Assembly: GCF_023336755.1 (NCBI RefSeq)
Contig: NZ_JALZWP010000008.1
Coordinates: 1-64,000 of the forward strand
Direction: 5' to 3'
Length of the DNA: 64,000 nt
From: Roseinatronobacter domitianus
Lineage (GTDB): Bacteria; Pseudomonadota; Alphaproteobacteria; Rhodobacterales; Rhodobacteraceae
The position numbers and the translations under genes are program-made. The stretch's first letter is position 1. Each line of letters starts with the position of its first letter. Below are positions 9,556 to 18,778 of this stretch, one piece after another. The notes beneath the pieces are model-generated. The model made no database searches, had not been told where the DNA came from, and saw only the letters and a program-made list of their open reading frames with translations.

Positions 9556-9596
9556 AATTATCATGATAATTTGCATTCGTCAAAATTTTCATGATA
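9556..9596. promoter_or_regulatory. Candidate operator in the divergent dpp / DUF1028 promoter region
   Basis: A perfect 16-bp palindrome AATTATCATGATAATT lies at 9556-9571, and its core TCATGATA recurs at 9589-9596. The pair sits in an AT-rich stretch between the divergent starts at 9520 and 9625. GntR-family regulators bind such short palindromes, and the GntR gene at 3372-4145 closes one of the two operons, so it is the natural candidate ligand-responsive repressor. Binding is inferred. Confidence 0.55.
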
Positions 9597-9624
9597 GATT
9601 GGCAACTCAAGGGGAAATAAACAG

Positions 9625-10287
9625 ATGACCTTCTCGATTCTTGCACAAGATTTGAACACGGGCGCTTTCGGCGGTGCTGCGGCGACAGGGTCGTTATGTG
9701 TGGGCGGCTGGGTGCTTCGAGGCGATTCGCGCGCCGGAATGTCGGCCTCGCAAGGGGCCGCACCCTCGACCATCTGGGGCGAAGATGCGCTGCTGCGGAT
9801 GCAGGCTGGCGATACGGCAGAACAGGCGCTTGCCGCCGTGACCGGGCCGGATGCAGGACGTCAATGGCGGCAACTGGCCCTTCTGGATCGCGTGGGCGGC
9901 ACGGCCTGCCACACAGGCGCACAGAACACCGAATGGCGCGGAGCGTTGGTTGCGCCAGGGCTGGTCGTCTCGGGCAATCTGCTGGACGGGCCACAGGTGC
10001 TGCTGGCGCTACGCGACACATTTCTTGCAGCAAAGGGCGATCTGGCAGAACGACTGCTGGCGGCACTTGCGGCGGCCGAGTCCGCAGGCGGCGATACCCG
10101 CGGCTTGCAATCAGCGGCACTGCTTGTCGTTGCTGACAATGCGCCACCGCTTACCCTTCGCGTAGATTGGTCCGAAAACCCGGTTGCCGCCCTGCGCGAT
10201 CTGCACAGGCGTAGCCAGGACGGCACGTACGCGGCATGGTTGCCCAGGGTGCCCACCCGCAACGATCCGGAGCGCGGCCATGACTGA
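9625..10287 (+). CDS. DUF1028 family Ntn-hydrolase-like protein
   Basis: The product begins MTFSILAQDLNTGAFGGAAA and continues with the SLCVGG and SASQGAAPSTIWGEDAL blocks of DUF1028, a family with an N-terminal-nucleophile hydrolase fold and no settled substrate. At 220 residues it matches the family's single-domain length; C-terminal peptidoglycan-binding extensions of some members are absent. AAGGGG precedes the ATG. It overlaps the downstream M20 hydrolase by 8 bases. DUF1028 genes often sit beside peptide-type ABC transporters and amidohydrolases, as here, which suggests processing of the imported compound. Confidence 0.85.
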   Translation: MTFSILAQDLNTGAFGGAAATGSLCVGGWVLRGDSRAGMSASQGAAPSTIWGEDALLRMQAGDTAEQALAAVTGPDAGRQWRQLALLDRVGGTACHTGAQNTEWRGALVAPGLVVSGNLLDGPQVLLALRDTFLAAKGDLAERLLAALAAAESAGGDTRGLQSAALLVVADNAPPLTLRVDWSENPVAALRDLHRRSQDGTYAAWLPRVPTRNDPERGHD

Positions 10288-11506
10288 TACCGACTGGGGC
10301 GCGCTGGCGCAGCACTGGCTGGAGCGGCTGGCTGCCTGTTCCGAACCCGGCCCCGGCGTGACGCGCCTGCCGTTTACTCCCGAACACCGTGCCGCGCTGG
10401 CAGTGCTGGTCGCGTTGATGGAACAGGCGGGACTTGCAGTTCATCTGGATGACGCAGGCACGCTGATCGGCCGGTTGGACGGGCCAACGGGTGCGCCTAC
10501 GCTGATCCTGGGATCGCACCAGGATTCGGTGCGCGAAGGCGGCGGCTATGACGGGATCATGGGGGTGGTCCTGCCAGTATTAACCCTTATGAAGTTACAG
10601 CAAGCCGGGGTGGCGCTGCCCTTCGCGGTTGAGGTCATGGCCTTCGCCGACGAAGAAGGTGTCCGCTTCCCAACTGCACTGATGGGGCCGCGTGCCCTTG
10701 CCGGGACATTCGATATGGCCGCGCTTGACATGCGCGACCGTGACGGGGTCAGCTTGCGCCGCGCGATGGAAGAGTTCGGGCTGAACCCTGACACTCTACC
10801 GGGGTTGCGACGCGACCCGGCACAGGTTCTGGGCTGGGTGGAAATACATCTAGAGCAGGGGCCCATACTGGAAGCTGCGGGGCAAAACATCGGCATCGTC
10901 ACTAGCATTTGCGGGATCGAGCGGCACATGGTCACGTTCACCGGCAAGGCTGCCCATGCAGGCACCGTGCCAATGCATCTGCGCCGTGATGCTCTGGCGG
11001 GCGCCGCAGAACTGACCCTTGCAGCAGAGTCGCAGGCCCGCGAATTCGACGGCCTGCTGGCGACGGTCGGAGCCTTGCAGGTTAGGCCAGGCGTGGTGAA
11101 TGCTGTCCCAGGCGAGGTTGCTATGACCCTCGAAATCCGCGCACCCGATGACACCCAGCGCGAAAAGGCCGGGGTGACGCTGTGCCGAATAGCCCATGGC
11201 ATCGCGAAGCAGCGGGGCCTCGGGCTGGAGATCACGCGCACATATGCCCAGGCAGCGACCCCTTGTTCGCCACAGATCATCGACCGCCTCGTCAAGGCGG
11301 TCGAGGCCGGAAACCGCCCAGCGGCGACGCGCATTGCTTCGGGAGCGACGCATGACACCTCGGCCATGGCCGGACTGTGCTCGGTGGGGATGCTGTTCGT
11401 CGCCTGCCGCGACGGTATAAGCCACCACCCCGACGAACATGTGGAACCAGCAGCAATGGCAGCCGGAATCCTGACCCTAGAGCGGTTCCTTCGGCAACTT
11501 CAGTAA
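10280..11506 (+). CDS. M20-family Zn-dependent hydrolase (N-carbamoyl-L-amino acid hydrolase / allantoate amidohydrolase type)
   Basis: I start at ATG 10280 (MTDTDWG), which overlaps the stop of the DUF1028 gene; an upstream in-frame start would run 100 bases into it. The 408-residue protein has the dinuclear metal-site motifs of HyuC/AllC: GSHQDSV, GGYDGIMG, FADEEGVRF, VEIHLEQGP and a C-terminal DGISHHPDEH. Residues around CGIERHMVTFTGKAAHAGT form the lid/dimerisation domain. Members remove carbamoyl or ureido groups from amino acids or allantoate in the cytosol. The particular substrate is not determined; co-transcription with DUF1028 and the divergent importer suggests it acts on the imported molecule. 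Confidence 0.88.
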   Translation: MTDTDWGALAQHWLERLAACSEPGPGVTRLPFTPEHRAALAVLVALMEQAGLAVHLDDAGTLIGRLDGPTGAPTLILGSHQDSVREGGGYDGIMGVVLPVLTLMKLQQAGVALPFAVEVMAFADEEGVRFPTALMGPRALAGTFDMAALDMRDRDGVSLRRAMEEFGLNPDTLPGLRRDPAQVLGWVEIHLEQGPILEAAGQNIGIVTSICGIERHMVTFTGKAAHAGTVPMHLRRDALAGAAELTLAAESQAREFDGLLATVGALQVRPGVVNAVPGEVAMTLEIRAPDDTQREKAGVTLCRIAHGIAKQRGLGLEITRTYAQAATPCSPQIIDRLVKAVEAGNRPAATRIASGATHDTSAMAGLCSVGMLFVACRDGISHHPDEHVEPAAMAAGILTLERFLRQLQ

Positions 11507-11901
11507 TCTGGTCACCCGGCCCTATGCGGCGGCTTGCATTGCGCGCCATGGAACCGAGGCATGAGTTCAAGCAACGTGCTTGGACGAGGCTGCGTGGAAA
11601 CGCCGGAGCCAAGCGCTGCTTTCGGATTGATAGGTTTTTTAGCAAGCCTCGGCCCAAAGCGGCTAGTCGCGAATTGTGCAGTTCCTGCCAATGCTCTTGG
11701 GTGCTGGAAATGCGCCCATGGACAATGAATGAACGACACCTTTGTGTTGGCAGCGCAGCATCGTTTCTTGCGCCCAAGCGCATGTAGGCTGCTCGGCCAC
11801 AATGAACGATATCGGTTTTCGAACCCATATCAGCCCACCACATGAAATGCAGGAATTGGCGTGGGAAATCAGGTTCCGGCCTGGGTCCAAAAACTTTCCA
11901 A
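11507..11901. other. Gene-free stretch
   Basis: Nearly 400 bases separate the hydrolase from the LacI promoter. Open frames exist on both strands, the longest covering 11292-11843 on the minus strand, but none shows a recognisable domain, a good ribosome-binding site or a conserved start. I see no RNA gene. It may be decayed sequence. Confidence 0.5.
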
Positions 11902-11931
11902 TTGACAGAATCGCCATTTGGAAAATATATG
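11902..11931 (+). promoter_or_regulatory. Predicted sigma-70 promoter of the lacI-sugar ABC operon
   Basis: A perfect TTGACA at 11902-11907 is followed, after 17-18 bases, by ATATAT/TATATG at 11925-11931. The -10 overlaps the upstream operator half-site, so repressor binding would block polymerase. Transcription start would fall near 11938, about 64 bases before the regulator's ATG. Confidence 0.55.
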
Positions 11932-11958
11932 ACACCGATGACATGACACCGGTGTCAT
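11929..11958. promoter_or_regulatory. Tandem LacI-type operator
   Basis: ATGACACCGGTGTCAT at 11943-11958 is a perfect 16-bp palindrome with the central CG typical of LacI-family operators. Immediately upstream, sharing two bases, ATGACACCGATGACAT at 11929-11944 is a degenerate copy. Both overlap or follow the predicted -10, as expected for repression. The LacI-family gene begins 43 bases downstream, so autoregulation together with the sugar operon is likely. Confidence 0.75.
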
Positions 11959-12001
11959 ATGCGAATGACCCGTTTGGGTCGCACTCCGAGGGGGGGAGCG
12001 G

Positions 12002-13051
12002 ATGTCAACAATATATGACGTTGCAGACCGCGCTGGCGTATCTGCGAAGACTGTTTCGCGTGTTCTGAATGGCGATGGCCCTGTTGGCGAGAAAACCCGC
12101 GCACGGGTCAAGCAAGCAATCCACGAGCTTGGCTATGTTCCCTCGCAAGCTGCGCGCATGATGCGTTCCAACAAATCTGGGCTGATCGGGCTTATCACCG
12201 GGGCGATCTCTCGCAACGCCGAACCGACCGAACCCACCGGCTTGCCGGATTTGCACATCGTGCAAGGCATTCAGGCCCATATGGCCGCGCAGGGCATGAC
12301 GCTGATGATCGCCGATACCGGCGGCGCGCAAGACCGGGTGAAACCCCTGATCCAGACGTTTCAGGAACACCGGGTCGAAGGCTTGATCTATGTTGCTGAT
12401 TACCACCGCGAGGTTGACCTGCCAGATGCTGTCGCCAGTTGCCCGGTGCATCTGGTCAATTGCTATGATGCGACCGGGCACCCATGCGTGCTCCCCGATG
12501 ATCGCGGGGGCCAGCACGCATTGACAAAACGGCTTATTGCGCACGGTCATCGCCGTATCGCTTATGTCACCCTTGACCGGGATATGGACGCGACGCGATT
12601 GCGTTCTCAGGGCTACAGAGACGCCCTTGCGGAATCCAAACTCGACTTCGATACGGCGCTGCTGATCGAAGGACACAAGCAGGAGGCACCAGATGCCAAT
12701 GCCTGCCTTGCCCGCGCAATCGACCACCTGCTTGATTTGCCGATGCCGCCCACAGTGATCTGCTGCGGCAATGATGAAATGGCGTTGCGGCTTTATGGGC
12801 ATCTGCGGCGGCGCGGAATGCGCGTGCCCGAAGAGATATCCATTACAGGCTATGACAATTATCGCGCCATTGCTGAAACGCTGTTTCCGCCACTGACCAC
12901 CGTTGAACTGCCCTACCGCGCGATGGGCGAGCGTGTTGCTGAACGCCTTCTGGCACAAATCGCCTCTGGCACGCCACCTGCGGATGATCTGTGCGAACTG
13001 ACCGCGTCACCCGTTGTCTGGCGGGATTCTGTCACAGCTATCCGAACCTGA
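12002..13051 (+). CDS. LacI family transcriptional regulator of the sugar operon
   Basis: The 349-residue protein starts with a classic LacI headpiece (TIYDVADRAGVSAKTVSRVL, then YVPSQAARMMRSNKSG with the hinge helix). A periplasmic-binding-protein-like sensor domain follows, with VNCYDATGHPCVLPDDRGG and ISITGYDNYRAIAETLFPPL. A purine-rich GGGGGGAGCGG precedes the ATG. The stop is 25 bases before the binding-protein gene. It should repress the operon in the absence of the sugar by binding the palindrome at 11943-11958. Confidence 0.93.
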   Translation: MSTIYDVADRAGVSAKTVSRVLNGDGPVGEKTRARVKQAIHELGYVPSQAARMMRSNKSGLIGLITGAISRNAEPTEPTGLPDLHIVQGIQAHMAAQGMTLMIADTGGAQDRVKPLIQTFQEHRVEGLIYVADYHREVDLPDAVASCPVHLVNCYDATGHPCVLPDDRGGQHALTKRLIAHGHRRIAYVTLDRDMDATRLRSQGYRDALAESKLDFDTALLIEGHKQEAPDANACLARAIDHLLDLPMPPTVICCGNDEMALRLYGHLRRRGMRVPEEISITGYDNYRAIAETLFPPLTTVELPYRAMGERVAERLLAQIASGTPPADDLCELTASPVVWRDSVTAIRT

Positions 13052-13076
13052 ATTCAGTCTCAAAAGGGAGGAAACC

Positions 13077-14336
13077 ATGAAACTGAAGTATTTTGTCGCC
13101 TGCACAGTGGCGGCGCAAACTCTCACCCTCGGCGCAGCCATCGCCCAGACACCTTTGACTATCTGGTATCATGGCGCAGGCAACGAAGTTGAGAGCGCGC
13201 TCATCAATCAGATCGTCGCCGATTTCAACGCCAGTCAATCAGACTGGTCCGTCTCGCTCGAAAGCTTCCCGCAAGGGGCTTACAACGACTCCGTCGTCGC
13301 TGCGGCGCTGGCGGGCAACCTGCCCGACATTCTGGATGTGGACGGGCCTGTCATGCCCAACTGGGCCTGGGCGGGATACATGCAGCCCCTGCCGTTGGAC
13401 GAAGCCGTGATCGCGGATTTCCTGCCGGGCACCAAGGGCTATTGGGATGGGCAGCTTTACTCTATCGGGCTGTGGGATGCCGCCGTGGCCTTGGTCACGC
13501 GCCAATCCACGCTGGATGCGCTGGACCTGCGCACCCCCACGCTGGCAGAGCCGTGGAGCGGTGACGAATTCATGGCCGCGCTCGATGCCGCAAAAGTGTC
13601 GGGCGATTGGGAATATGCCTTCGATCCCGGCATGGCCTGGACCGGGGAGTGGTATCCCTATGCGTTCTCGCCCTTCCTGCAAAGCTTTGGCGGCGACATC
13701 GTGGATCGCAGCACCTATCAGAGCGCGGACGGCGTGCTGAACGGTGACGCAGCCGTGGCCTTCGGCGAGTGGTGGCAATCGCTGTTTACGGGCGGCTATG
13801 CGCCGGGCACCAGTCAGGACCCGGCAGCACGCGACAATGGCTTCATCGAGGGGCGCTATGCATTTTCATGGAACGGCAACTGGGCCGCGTTGAACGCGCT
13901 GAATTCCTTTGACGACACGCTGTTTCTGCCCGCACCCGATTTCGGCAACGGCCCGAAAATCGGTGCGGCAAGCTGGCAATTCGGGGTTTCTGGCACATCC
14001 GAACACCCTGACGGGGCTGCTGCCTTCATCGAATTTGCGTTGCAAGACGAATACCTTGCGGCCTTCTCGAATGGGATCGGCCTGATCCCGGCCACGGCCT
14101 CTGCTGCCGCCATGACCGAAAACTACGCCGAAGGTGGTGCGATGGCAGTGTTCTTCGCGTTGAGCGAAGCGCAAGCCCTCGTGCGCCCTGTGACACCGGG
14201 CTATGTCGTTCAGGCCAAGGTGTTTGAAAAAGCTCTGGCCGATATCGCCAATGGGGCCGATGTGGTTGACACACTTGATGCCGCCGTTGATGAAATTGAC
14301 GCCGACATCGCGCGAAACAGCGGCTACGGCCACTAA
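13077..14336 (+). CDS. Sugar ABC transporter, periplasmic binding protein (family 1)
   Basis: I start at ATG 13077, which has GGGAGG five bases upstream and opens a signal peptide (MKLKYFVACTVAAQTLTLGA, cleavage near AIAQT). The 419-residue protein is an SBP_bac_1-type solute-binding protein: LTIWYHGAGNEVESALINQI, the VDGPVMPNWAWAGYMQPL hinge, and NGIGLIPATASAA near the end. It captures a sugar or glycoside in the periplasm for the two permeases that follow. The GH32-like enzyme in the operon suggests a fructoside such as sucrose, but this is inference. Confidence 0.92.
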   Translation: MKLKYFVACTVAAQTLTLGAAIAQTPLTIWYHGAGNEVESALINQIVADFNASQSDWSVSLESFPQGAYNDSVVAAALAGNLPDILDVDGPVMPNWAWAGYMQPLPLDEAVIADFLPGTKGYWDGQLYSIGLWDAAVALVTRQSTLDALDLRTPTLAEPWSGDEFMAALDAAKVSGDWEYAFDPGMAWTGEWYPYAFSPFLQSFGGDIVDRSTYQSADGVLNGDAAVAFGEWWQSLFTGGYAPGTSQDPAARDNGFIEGRYAFSWNGNWAALNALNSFDDTLFLPAPDFGNGPKIGAASWQFGVSGTSEHPDGAAAFIEFALQDEYLAAFSNGIGLIPATASAAAMTENYAEGGAMAVFFALSEAQALVRPVTPGYVVQAKVFEKALADIANGADVVDTLDAAVDEIDADIARNSGYGH

Positions 14337-14343
14337 GACTGCA

Positions 14344-14369
14344 CCTGTGCGCCAAAAAGGGCGCGCAGG
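14344..14369 (+). terminator. Hairpin after the sugar-binding protein gene
   Basis: CCTGTGCGCC and GGCGCGCAGG form a 10-bp stem (one G-T pair) around an AAAAAG loop, 7 bases after the stop codon and about 30 bases before the permease start. No T-run follows. Its place matches stem-loops that protect binding-protein mRNA or attenuate read-through into permease genes. Confidence 0.6.
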
Positions 14370-14400
14370 CCCTTTCCCACCGGCAGGAAAAGGCAATCCC

Positions 14401-15471
14401 ATGTCCTCGAAACTGACCACATCAAACCGCGCAGGCTGGGCATTCGCGGCACCGGGGATCGTGTTGATCGCGACCTTCATCATCGTGCCGTTTTTCTTTG
14501 CCTTCGCGTTGTCGCTGACCAATCAGAGGCTGATCTCGCCCAATCCCACGCAATATGTGGGCTTGCAGAATTATCGCGACATGCTGTCGGTCTCTGTGCT
14601 GCGTCTTGCCCCGGAACATGACGACGCGGGCCTGATCGCGCGCGATGCAGATGGTGCGCCGGTCTATCCGCGCGTGCGGGAGATCACCCGCAACCCCGAT
14701 TTTCCGCAATATCGTGGCATGCGCGAATGGTTCCGCGTCCATACAGGCGACACCGCCCATGTGGTGATCGCGCGCGACGTCGTGTTCATGAAAGCGCTGG
14801 TCAATACGGTCACTTTCGTTCTGGTCGTCGCCCCCCTGCAAGGGGCATTGGCCTTGGGGCTGGCGCTTCTGGTCAATCAGAAACTGCGCGGCATCACAGT
14901 GTTTCGAGCGGTCTATTTCATGCCCGTTGTGGTGTCGATCGTGGTCGTTTCGCTGCTATGGCGGTTCATCTATTCGCCTGATGGTGGCTTGCTGAACAAT
15001 CTTCTGTCGGGGCTGAGTTTCGGGATGTTTCAGCCCGTCAACTGGTTGGGCAACCCCGACACGGCGCTGCCCGCGATCATGGGCATGTCGATCTGGCAAG
15101 CGGTAGGCTTTCATATGGTGATCTGGCTGTCTGGCCTGCAAACCATCAGTCCCACGCTCTATGAGGCCGCCGAAATCGAAGGCGCATCCAAATGGCAGAC
15201 CTTCCGCTATGTGACATGGCCGGGCTTGCGGCATACGGCGGTTCTGGTTCTGATCGTTATCACCATGCAGGCATTCGCGCTGTTTGCGCAGATCGACGTG
15301 ATGACGCGCGGCGGCCCATTGGACAGCACGCAAACGCTGGTCTTTCAGGCGGTCGAGCGCGGCTATGGCAAGCAGGATATTTCCGGCGGAGCCACGATCA
15401 GCGTGGTGCTGTTCCTGATGGTGCTGACCATTTCACTCGTGCAGCGCCGGCTCACCAGAGAAAGGGCATAA
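14401..15471 (+). CDS. Sugar ABC transporter permease (MalF/UgpA type)
   Basis: Starting at ATG 14401 gives 356 residues with six or more membrane spans. An unusually long periplasmic insertion lies between the first and second spans (about residues 60-125, with RLAPEHDDAGLIARDADGAP). The EAA loop YEAAEIEGASKWQTFRYVTW marks the ATPase contact site. It pairs with the next permease to form the membrane channel. A longer in-frame start would overlap the binding-protein gene and lacks a ribosome-binding site. Confidence 0.92.
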   Translation: MSSKLTTSNRAGWAFAAPGIVLIATFIIVPFFFAFALSLTNQRLISPNPTQYVGLQNYRDMLSVSVLRLAPEHDDAGLIARDADGAPVYPRVREITRNPDFPQYRGMREWFRVHTGDTAHVVIARDVVFMKALVNTVTFVLVVAPLQGALALGLALLVNQKLRGITVFRAVYFMPVVVSIVVVSLLWRFIYSPDGGLLNNLLSGLSFGMFQPVNWLGNPDTALPAIMGMSIWQAVGFHMVIWLSGLQTISPTLYEAAEIEGASKWQTFRYVTWPGLRHTAVLVLIVITMQAFALFAQIDVMTRGGPLDSTQTLVFQAVERGYGKQDISGGATISVVLFLMVLTISLVQRRLTRERA

Positions 15472-15472
15472 G

Positions 15473-16351
15473 ATGGCCGCCATTTCCCCCGAAAACCATG
15501 GCCTGCGGCTGGCTGTGCGCTATGCGGTGTTGGTGCTGATTGCGATCATCTTCGTCTTTCCGCTGGTCTTCATGGTCATGTCCAGCCTGAAGCCCGACCA
15601 ACAGCTTCTGGCAGACACGTCCAGCCTGCGGGCCTTCCTGCCAGTGGGCGATGTCAGCCTGAACAATTACACAAAAGCGTTTCAGCGCGCGCCGATTGGG
15701 CTATTTGTGTTGAACTCGGTTCTGGTGACGGGGCTGACAGTGGTGCTATGCCTGCTGATCTGTTCCATGGCAGGGTTCGCCTTTGTCTATCTGAACTGGC
15801 GCGGGCGCGATCTGATCCTGTCGGTTGTTCTTGCCACGCTGATCGTGCCGTTCGAAACCATCGCCATCCCGCTTCTGCTGTTGGTGTCGAAACTGCCCTG
15901 GATTGGCTGGGAGGGCATCACCATTGGCTGGCTCAACAGCTACCGGGTGCAGATCATCCCGTGGATCGCAGATGCACTGACGATCTTTCTGTTCGTTCAA
16001 TACTTCAAGGGCCTGCCGCGCGAGCTGATCGAAGCGGCGCGCGTGGAAGGGGCGACATGGTTCCAGATCTACTGGCGCGTCGTGATGCCCTTGTCCGGCC
16101 CTGTGCTGGCGACGGCTGCGATCTTGAAGTTCCTTGTCATGTATAACCAATACCTGTGGCCGCTGATCGTGGTGCAGCAGGAACAATACCGCCCTGTCAT
16201 GGTCGGGCTGCAATACTTCTTCCAACTCAACATCGCGTGGGGCGAGGTCATGGCCTATCTGACCATGATAACTGTGCCGGTGCTGGCATTCTACCTGGCC
16301 TTGCAGCGCGCCTTCATCGCTTCGATCGCGTCAACTGGTGTGAAAGGATAA
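15473..16351 (+). CDS. Sugar ABC transporter permease (MalG/UgpE type)
   Basis: The 292-residue inner-membrane protein has six predicted spans and the EAA motif LIEAARVEGATWFQIYWRVV, followed by PLSGPVLATAAI. The ATG comes one base after the previous stop, so the two permeases are translationally coupled. The end has the FIASIASTGVKG pattern usual for MalG-type proteins. Confidence 0.93.
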   Translation: MAAISPENHGLRLAVRYAVLVLIAIIFVFPLVFMVMSSLKPDQQLLADTSSLRAFLPVGDVSLNNYTKAFQRAPIGLFVLNSVLVTGLTVVLCLLICSMAGFAFVYLNWRGRDLILSVVLATLIVPFETIAIPLLLLVSKLPWIGWEGITIGWLNSYRVQIIPWIADALTIFLFVQYFKGLPRELIEAARVEGATWFQIYWRVVMPLSGPVLATAAILKFLVMYNQYLWPLIVVQQEQYRPVMVGLQYFFQLNIAWGEVMAYLTMITVPVLAFYLALQRAFIASIASTGVKG

Positions 16352-16356
16352 CCGAT

Positions 16357-17352
16357 ATGGTTCTCGCTCTGGAACAACAATGGATCTGGGATAGCTGGTA
16401 TGCCCATGATGGCGACAAATGGCATGTCTTTTTCCTGAAGGCGGATAAGTCGCTCATCAACCCCGAATTGCGGCATTTCAATGTGACGCAGGGCCACGCC
16501 GTCAGCGACGATCTGGTTGACTGGGATCATCTGGGCACCTGTCTGGCCCCAGCCGGCGGTCCCGCATGGGATGATTTCACCACATGGACAGGGTCAGTGG
16601 TGCGCGACGATGCAGGGCTTTGGCACCTGTTCTACACCGGCACATCCAAGGCGAATGAGGGGCTTTATCAGCGCATCGGGCATGCCACGTCAGAGGATCT
16701 GCACAACTGGAAGCGCGTGGGCAATGGCTTGTGTCTGGACCTGACCGGGCCGACCGCCAGCGCCTACGAGGCTGATCTTGCCAAGGGCTTCTGGCATGAC
16801 CGCGCCATGCGCGACCCTTGGGTCATGCGCGACCCCGATGGCGCGGGCTGGCTGATGTATTTCACGGCCCGCGCGCCGGGGATTGAAGAACCCAATGCAG
16901 GCGGCGCGATCGGCTTTGCGACCTCGGATGACCTGATGACATGGACCCTGCAACCGCCGGTGTTCATTGGCGGCTATGGCCAGTTGGAAGTGCCGCAGGT
17001 CTTTCAGGTGGACGGCCGCTGGTATTGCCTGTTCTGCACGGCCGCCGAGCATTTCTCGAAAGCACAGGCCGCAGCCATCCCCGGCGGACCTGTCACGGGC
17101 TCGCATTATCTGATGGCCGACAGCCCACGCGGGCCGTGGACCATTGCGCCGGGGCCGTTTCTGGACGGCGCATTGCCCTGCCGTCGTTATGCCGCACGAA
17201 TTGTCGAAACAGATGCAGGATTGCGCATCATGGGCTTTGCCGACAAGGGCGCGGATGGGCAGTTCCTAGGTGTGGTCATGGACCCGGACCCGGTCGACGT
17301 GCTGGCGGATGGCCGCCTGATCGTGCGTCCGCAACCTCAAGCTGCGGAGTAG
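16357..17352 (+). CDS. GH32/GH43-like glycoside hydrolase (putative beta-fructosidase)
   Basis: The 331-residue protein has no signal peptide and so acts in the cytosol on imported sugar. It shows the five-bladed beta-propeller hydrolase pattern of clans GH-J/GH-F: an N-terminal Asp in [11 protein letters not shown] (candidate nucleophile), [13 protein letters not shown] (the RDP transition-state motif) and QLEVPQVF (candidate acid/base Glu). The C-terminal beta-sandwich of typical GH32 invertases is missing, so it is shorter than usual. It lies between the second permease and the ATPase gene, 4 bases from the latter. The precise substrate is not determined. Confidence 0.78.
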   Translation: MVLALEQQWIWDSWYAHDGDKWHVFFLKADKSLINPELRHFNVTQGHAVSDDLVDWDHLGTCLAPAGGPAWDDFTTWTGSVVRDDAGLWHLFYTGTSKANEGLYQRIGHATSEDLHNWKRVGNGLCLDLTGPTASAYEADLAKGFWHDRAMRDPWVMRDPDGAGWLMYFTARAPGIEEPNAGGAIGFATSDDLMTWTLQPPVFIGGYGQLEVPQVFQVDGRWYCLFCTAAEHFSKAQAAAIPGGPVTGSHYLMADSPRGPWTIAPGPFLDGALPCRRYAARIVETDAGLRIMGFADKGADGQFLGVVMDPDPVDVLADGRLIVRPQPQAAE

Positions 17353-17356
17353 CAAC

Positions 17357-18427
17357 ATGGCTGATGTGATCTTGCAAGACGTCCGCAAATCCTTCGGCGC
17401 GGTCGATGTCATCAAGGGCGTGGATATCGACATCAAGGACGGTGAATTCTGCGTCTTTGTCGGCCCGTCGGGCTGCGGCAAATCTACGCTTTTGCGTATG
17501 ATCGCGGGGCTGGAAGATATCTCTGGCGGTGCGCTGTCCATCGGCGGGCGGGTGGTCAATGACATCACCCCCAAGGAGCGTGGCGTGGGCATGGTGTTCC
17601 AGTCCTATGCCATTTTCCCGCATATGACCGTGCGTGAGAACATCGCCTTTGGCCTGACAATTTCGGGCACCTCGAAAGCCGCGAAGGATGCCAAGGTGCA
17701 AGAGGCCGCGCGCATCCTGCAAATGGAACATCTGCTGGACCGCCGTCCAAGCCAGTTGTCGGGCGGGCAACGCCAGCGCGTCGCCATTGGCCGGGCCATC
17801 GTGCGCAAGCCCAATGTGTTCCTGTTTGACGAACCGCTCTCCAATCTGGACGCTGCGCTGCGCATGGACATGCGCATGGAAATCGGCAAGCTGCACCGCC
17901 AGCTAGGTGCGACGATGATCTATGTCACCCACGATCAGGTCGAAGCGATGACCCTGGCCGACAAGATCGTGGTGCTGAAAGAAGGCCGCGTCATGCAGAT
18001 GGGCGCGCCGATGGATCTGTATCATAACCCCGAAAACCTGTTTGTTGCGGGGTTTCTGGGCGCACCGTCGATGAATTTCCTGACGGTCGATGTGCTGGAT
18101 GTGCAAGGGCAGGAAGCAAAGGTCGCGCATCCTGCTATGGACCCGGTTGTGCTGAACACCAAGGGCCGCGACATCGTCAAAGGCAGCCGTGCCGTGATGG
18201 GGCTACGCCCGCAATACCTGTCGGCAGGTGGCAACGGCGCGGGGCTGGTCGAGGGCAAAGTTGTGGTGGCTGAACGGCTGGGCAGCGAAACCGTGGCCGA
18301 TCTGGTGCTGCGCGACGGCACCAACCTGATGGCGACCTTTTCCGAAGATCGCGTTTTCACCCCCGATCAGGCCGTCGCGCTGCGCTTCGATCCCGCAGAA
18401 GCGCATCTGTTCCCGCCCGAAAGCTAG
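17357..18427 (+). CDS. Sugar ABC transporter ATPase (MsmK/UgpC type)
   Basis: This 356-residue ATPase energises the sugar importer. It has Walker [10 protein letters not shown] near residue 37, Q-loop [12 protein letters not shown], signature [15 protein letters not shown], Walker [17 protein letters not shown] and the H-loop in [14 protein letters not shown]. The C-terminal TOBE-type domain (about residues 240-350) is typical of carbohydrate-uptake transporter ATPases. The stop TAG shares two bases with the stop of the convergent RidA gene, a compact CTAG junction. Confidence 0.94.
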   Translation: MADVILQDVRKSFGAVDVIKGVDIDIKDGEFCVFVGPSGCGKSTLLRMIAGLEDISGGALSIGGRVVNDITPKERGVGMVFQSYAIFPHMTVRENIAFGLTISGTSKAAKDAKVQEAARILQMEHLLDRRPSQLSGGQRQRVAIGRAIVRKPNVFLFDEPLSNLDAALRMDMRMEIGKLHRQLGATMIYVTHDQVEAMTLADKIVVLKEGRVMQMGAPMDLYHNPENLFVAGFLGAPSMNFLTVDVLDVQGQEAKVAHPAMDPVVLNTKGRDIVKGSRAVMGLRPQYLSAGGNGAGLVEGKVVVAERLGSETVADLVLRDGTNLMATFSEDRVFTPDQAVALRFDPAEAHLFPPES

Positions 18428-18768
18428 GCTTTCAGCGCCGCCGTGACGATGATCTCCACACGCAACTCATCACGCGCCAGCCGCGCTTCACCGCAGGCGC
18501 GAGCAGGCGCATGGCCTTCTGGCACCCATGCGTCCCAGACCGCGTTCATCTCGGCGAAATCGGCCATATCGGCCAGCCAGATGATTGCTTGCAGAATATG
18601 CTCGCGCGACGATCCGGCCTGTTCCAAAAGAGCATCCACACGCGACAGGCAGTCGCGCGTTTGATCGGCGACCGTCGCGCCCGCGCCAACCTGACCGCAC
18701 AGATAGACGGTCTGGCCGTGGATGACGATCTTGCTCATCCGTGTTCCGGTTTCCATGCGGGTGATCAT
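18424..18768 (-). CDS. ridA: RidA family protein (enamine/imine deaminase-like)
   Basis: I start at ATG 18768, preceded by AAGGAA, giving the standard 114-residue length: [30 protein letters not shown], and the conserved Arg region [20 protein letters not shown]. RidA proteins are trimeric cytosolic enzymes that hydrolyse reactive enamines and imines released by amino-acid oxidases or PLP enzymes. Eleven bases upstream lies the C-terminal stub of an FAD amine oxidoreductase, so this gene is the surviving end of an amino-acid oxidation operon. Confidence 0.88.
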   Translation of the reverse strand: MITRMETGTRMSKIVIHGQTVYLCGQVGAGATVADQTRDCLSRVDALLEQAGSSREHILQAIIWLADMADFAEMNAVWDAWVPEGHAPARACGEARLARDELRVEIIVTAALKA

Positions 18769-18778
18769 CAGGATTTCC

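Noticed and set aside
9521-10147. N-terminal extension of the peptide-binding protein to 734 residues
   Set aside because: It runs antisense through the DUF1028 gene; the signal peptide and GGGAG place the start at 9520.
11292-11843. 183-residue minus-strand open frame in the gap before the LacI gene
   Set aside because: It overlaps the end of the M20 hydrolase gene, has no ribosome-binding site and no recognisable domain.
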